Source: Lucinisca nassula
Lineage: Eukaryota > Mollusca > Bivalvia > Lucinida > Lucinidae
Length of the DNA stretch: 64,000 nucleotides
Reading direction: 5' to 3'
Assembly (NCBI GenBank): GCA_963580285.1
Contig: OY757013.1
Location: 132,987,027 to 133,051,026, forward strand
Positions 62,690 through 64,000 of this stretch are shown here, in pieces. The notes under the pieces were generated by a model. The model saw only the letters and a program-made list of their open reading frames with translations, did not search any database and was not told the origin of the DNA. Positions within the stretch are counted from its first letter, which is position 1, and every line of letters starts with the position of its first letter. The translations under genes and the position numbers were made by a program.

Positions 62690-63444
62690 AGCCTGTGGCA
62701 AGAAATGTTCAGGCCTGAGCTTTTGGAACTTTGCAATCGAAATAAACCAGCTCCTCCTTATCGAGTTGACCAGCTTTGAAGGGACACGGGCACACAGTTC
62801 TGCGGCTTTCACCATACCATCCTGATCTGAATGCTAAAATGATGATATGGGGAAATTTTTATATTGGCCAAGGAAATTTTCAGCTTCGCATGACAGATAT
62901 ATAGATGTATAAAAAAGGCTCTGATCGAAGAAGGCATTGGAAGCATTCTTGAAAAAGAATGGCCTGCGTGCTTAACACATATCGAAAAGGCTGAACAGGA
63001 CTATTGTTTTGTTTGATTTGAGGTTTAGCGTCCCCGTCAACACTGTATTGGTCGTTTCTTCCAATTTTGTGGAACTTTTAAACGACGTTGAGATGAAATG
63101 ACATCTCAAGCCATGTCGCCCAATGAAACCAATAGGGTTTATAAGCATGGACGGGCCGACTCGCACCGCTAAGCCTGGGCAGGCTTAGATCCTCTAAGCG
63201 GTTTACCAGTACTCGTGTGCGGTCGGTTTCAGCTCGACGTGGAAGCATCGTTCAGCCTATCTATTTCTTCAAGCCCAAATGTGCGGGGGCCTGAACAGGA
63301 CTATTGTAAAACTGACATCGCTGTTGAGGCTGAAATGGAGTGAACCATTAAACACGTGGACTCTGACAGTGACGATAGAGAGAACTGAGATACGGAGGGT
63401 GATGAATCTACCGACACTGCTGAAGAATCGAAACTGTTTTTGTA
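62690..63444 (+). pseudogene. Tc1/mariner-superfamily DDE transposase, C-terminal end
   Basis: Plus-strand frames: FRPELLELCNRNKPAPPYRV (62708-62767), then after a shift GHTVLRLSPYHPDLNA and MIWGN (about 62783-62853), a further block ending LRMTDI, then KKALIEEGIGSILEKEWPAC and LTHIEKAEQDYCKTD. An acidic end (HVDSDSDD) and TAA at 63442 close it. PYHPDLN-IE-IWGN is the last catalytic block of IS630/Tc1-type transposases; the acidic residue after LN is disturbed here (NAKMM). A 283-bp SINE-A splits the end part, and its target duplication lies in the coding sequence. Several shifts and stops make it inactive. The N-terminal two thirds are not found. Confidence 0.65.
63008..63290 (-). mobile_element. 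SINE-A full-length copy with 17-bp target duplication
   Basis: The two flanks CTGAACAGGACTATTGT (62991-63007 and 63291-63307) are identical and give exact ends for the SINE-A unit. The unit is 283 bp, head GCCCCCGCACATTTGGGCTT on the minus strand, tail TCAAATCAAACAAA. The head is not clearly tRNA-like; the pol III promoter type is unresolved. Confidence 0.92.
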
Positions 63445-64000
63445 ATGCAATTTCGAAATATAAAATTCTGAAATTATTAAATTCAAGTTAATGTGGATCG
63501 CTGAAATTTGAAAATAATGAAATATATAAAAATATTATAAAAACAATAAATGAAATATATGATACAGAAAAAAAAAAGTTAAAAAAAATAATAACATTGT
63601 GCGAGAGTCTCTTCCATCCCTCGCCCTCATCACACCGAGGACTTCAATGATTCTGACCTGTAACTTACCACTCGGCTATTTGTTATTCAAGAGCATTTTG
63701 CGTACAGAAAACCTACATTCAAAACCATGCCTACCATCAAATTATTACGTAAGGTATTTGTTTTTAAGTAATTAGTTCTTCTCGTCAATGTTTGTCATAT
63801 TTTTATTTTCTATATGTTATAATTCAAACAATGTGTTCTATTGTTGCGTATGGGAATGAGTGTCAGCTTTTATTTAAGAAGTTTGCATTCACTGATGACA
63901 TTGTCATCCCTAGATAACGGTATCAGATGGACCGGCCCGTGTGACGTAATGTTCAGTAAACATTCATCGAACTGTAGATTTGACATTCTGTTTATTGTCA
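63445..64000. other. Unassigned interval
   Basis: A/T-rich, no supported gene or placed repeat. Confidence 0.3.

Overview
The window reads as eukaryotic, A/T-rich genomic DNA made almost entirely of transposable elements. No intact host protein-coding gene is visible. The repeat types point to a bivalve mollusc, probably a heterodont clam or mussel: tRNA-derived SINEs, tandem-repeat elements with GTCT/GACG microsatellites resembling molluscan pearl-type elements, several Tc1/mariner elements, and a Penelope-like reverse transcriptase of the CxC-motif type. The taxon is an inference from repeat style, not from a host gene.

The dominant family is a reverse-transcriptase (RT) element. Its longest copy is at about 42.5-45.6 kb: an RT with a CxC motif and a YLDD catalytic box, then a 3' tail of about 560 bp. 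About seventeen further copies of that tail, all 5'-truncated, lie on both strands from 0.9 to 61.9 kb ('RT-tail' below). The RT frame is broken by two TGA codons and by two one-base shifts inside homopolymers. This pattern could mean a selenocysteine-encoding clam Naiad element, or simple decay.

The RT copy lies inside an element of about 8.06 kb (38472-46529) with inverted arms of about 650 bp. That element has split a SINE in two. Its left arm carries a 1.3-kb mariner, and its right arm keeps the matching empty site.

Two related families of hairpin MITEs (Hp1, Hp2) share a near-perfect inverted core of about 60 bp and recur more than 20 times. Several are split by later insertions: mariner-1 (11-12.7 kb), a palindromic MITE (12.8-13.4 kb), a LINE (52.5-53.7 kb) and a 1.1-kb repeat (57.3-58.7 kb).

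Other content, left to right: GC-rich palindromes; a Ty3/gypsy RNase H fragment (6 kb); an inverted-repeat unit carrying a GC-rich broken gene (7.4-8.8 kb); a foldback element with clustered 13-mer motifs (9.3-10.9 kb); SINEs (13.7-14.8 kb); mariner-2 nested in a palindromic MITE (18.1-19.7 kb); a probable OTU-domain gene remnant (22.3-23.0 kb); two oppositely oriented arrays of about 165-bp units (23.9-25.9 and 59.4-61.4 kb); a second tandem family (28.3-31.6 kb) split by LINE and SINE pieces; and a DDE transposase pseudogene split by a SINE with a 17-bp target duplication (62.7-63.4 kb). The genes form no pathway. The window is a stratified record of nested mobile elements.
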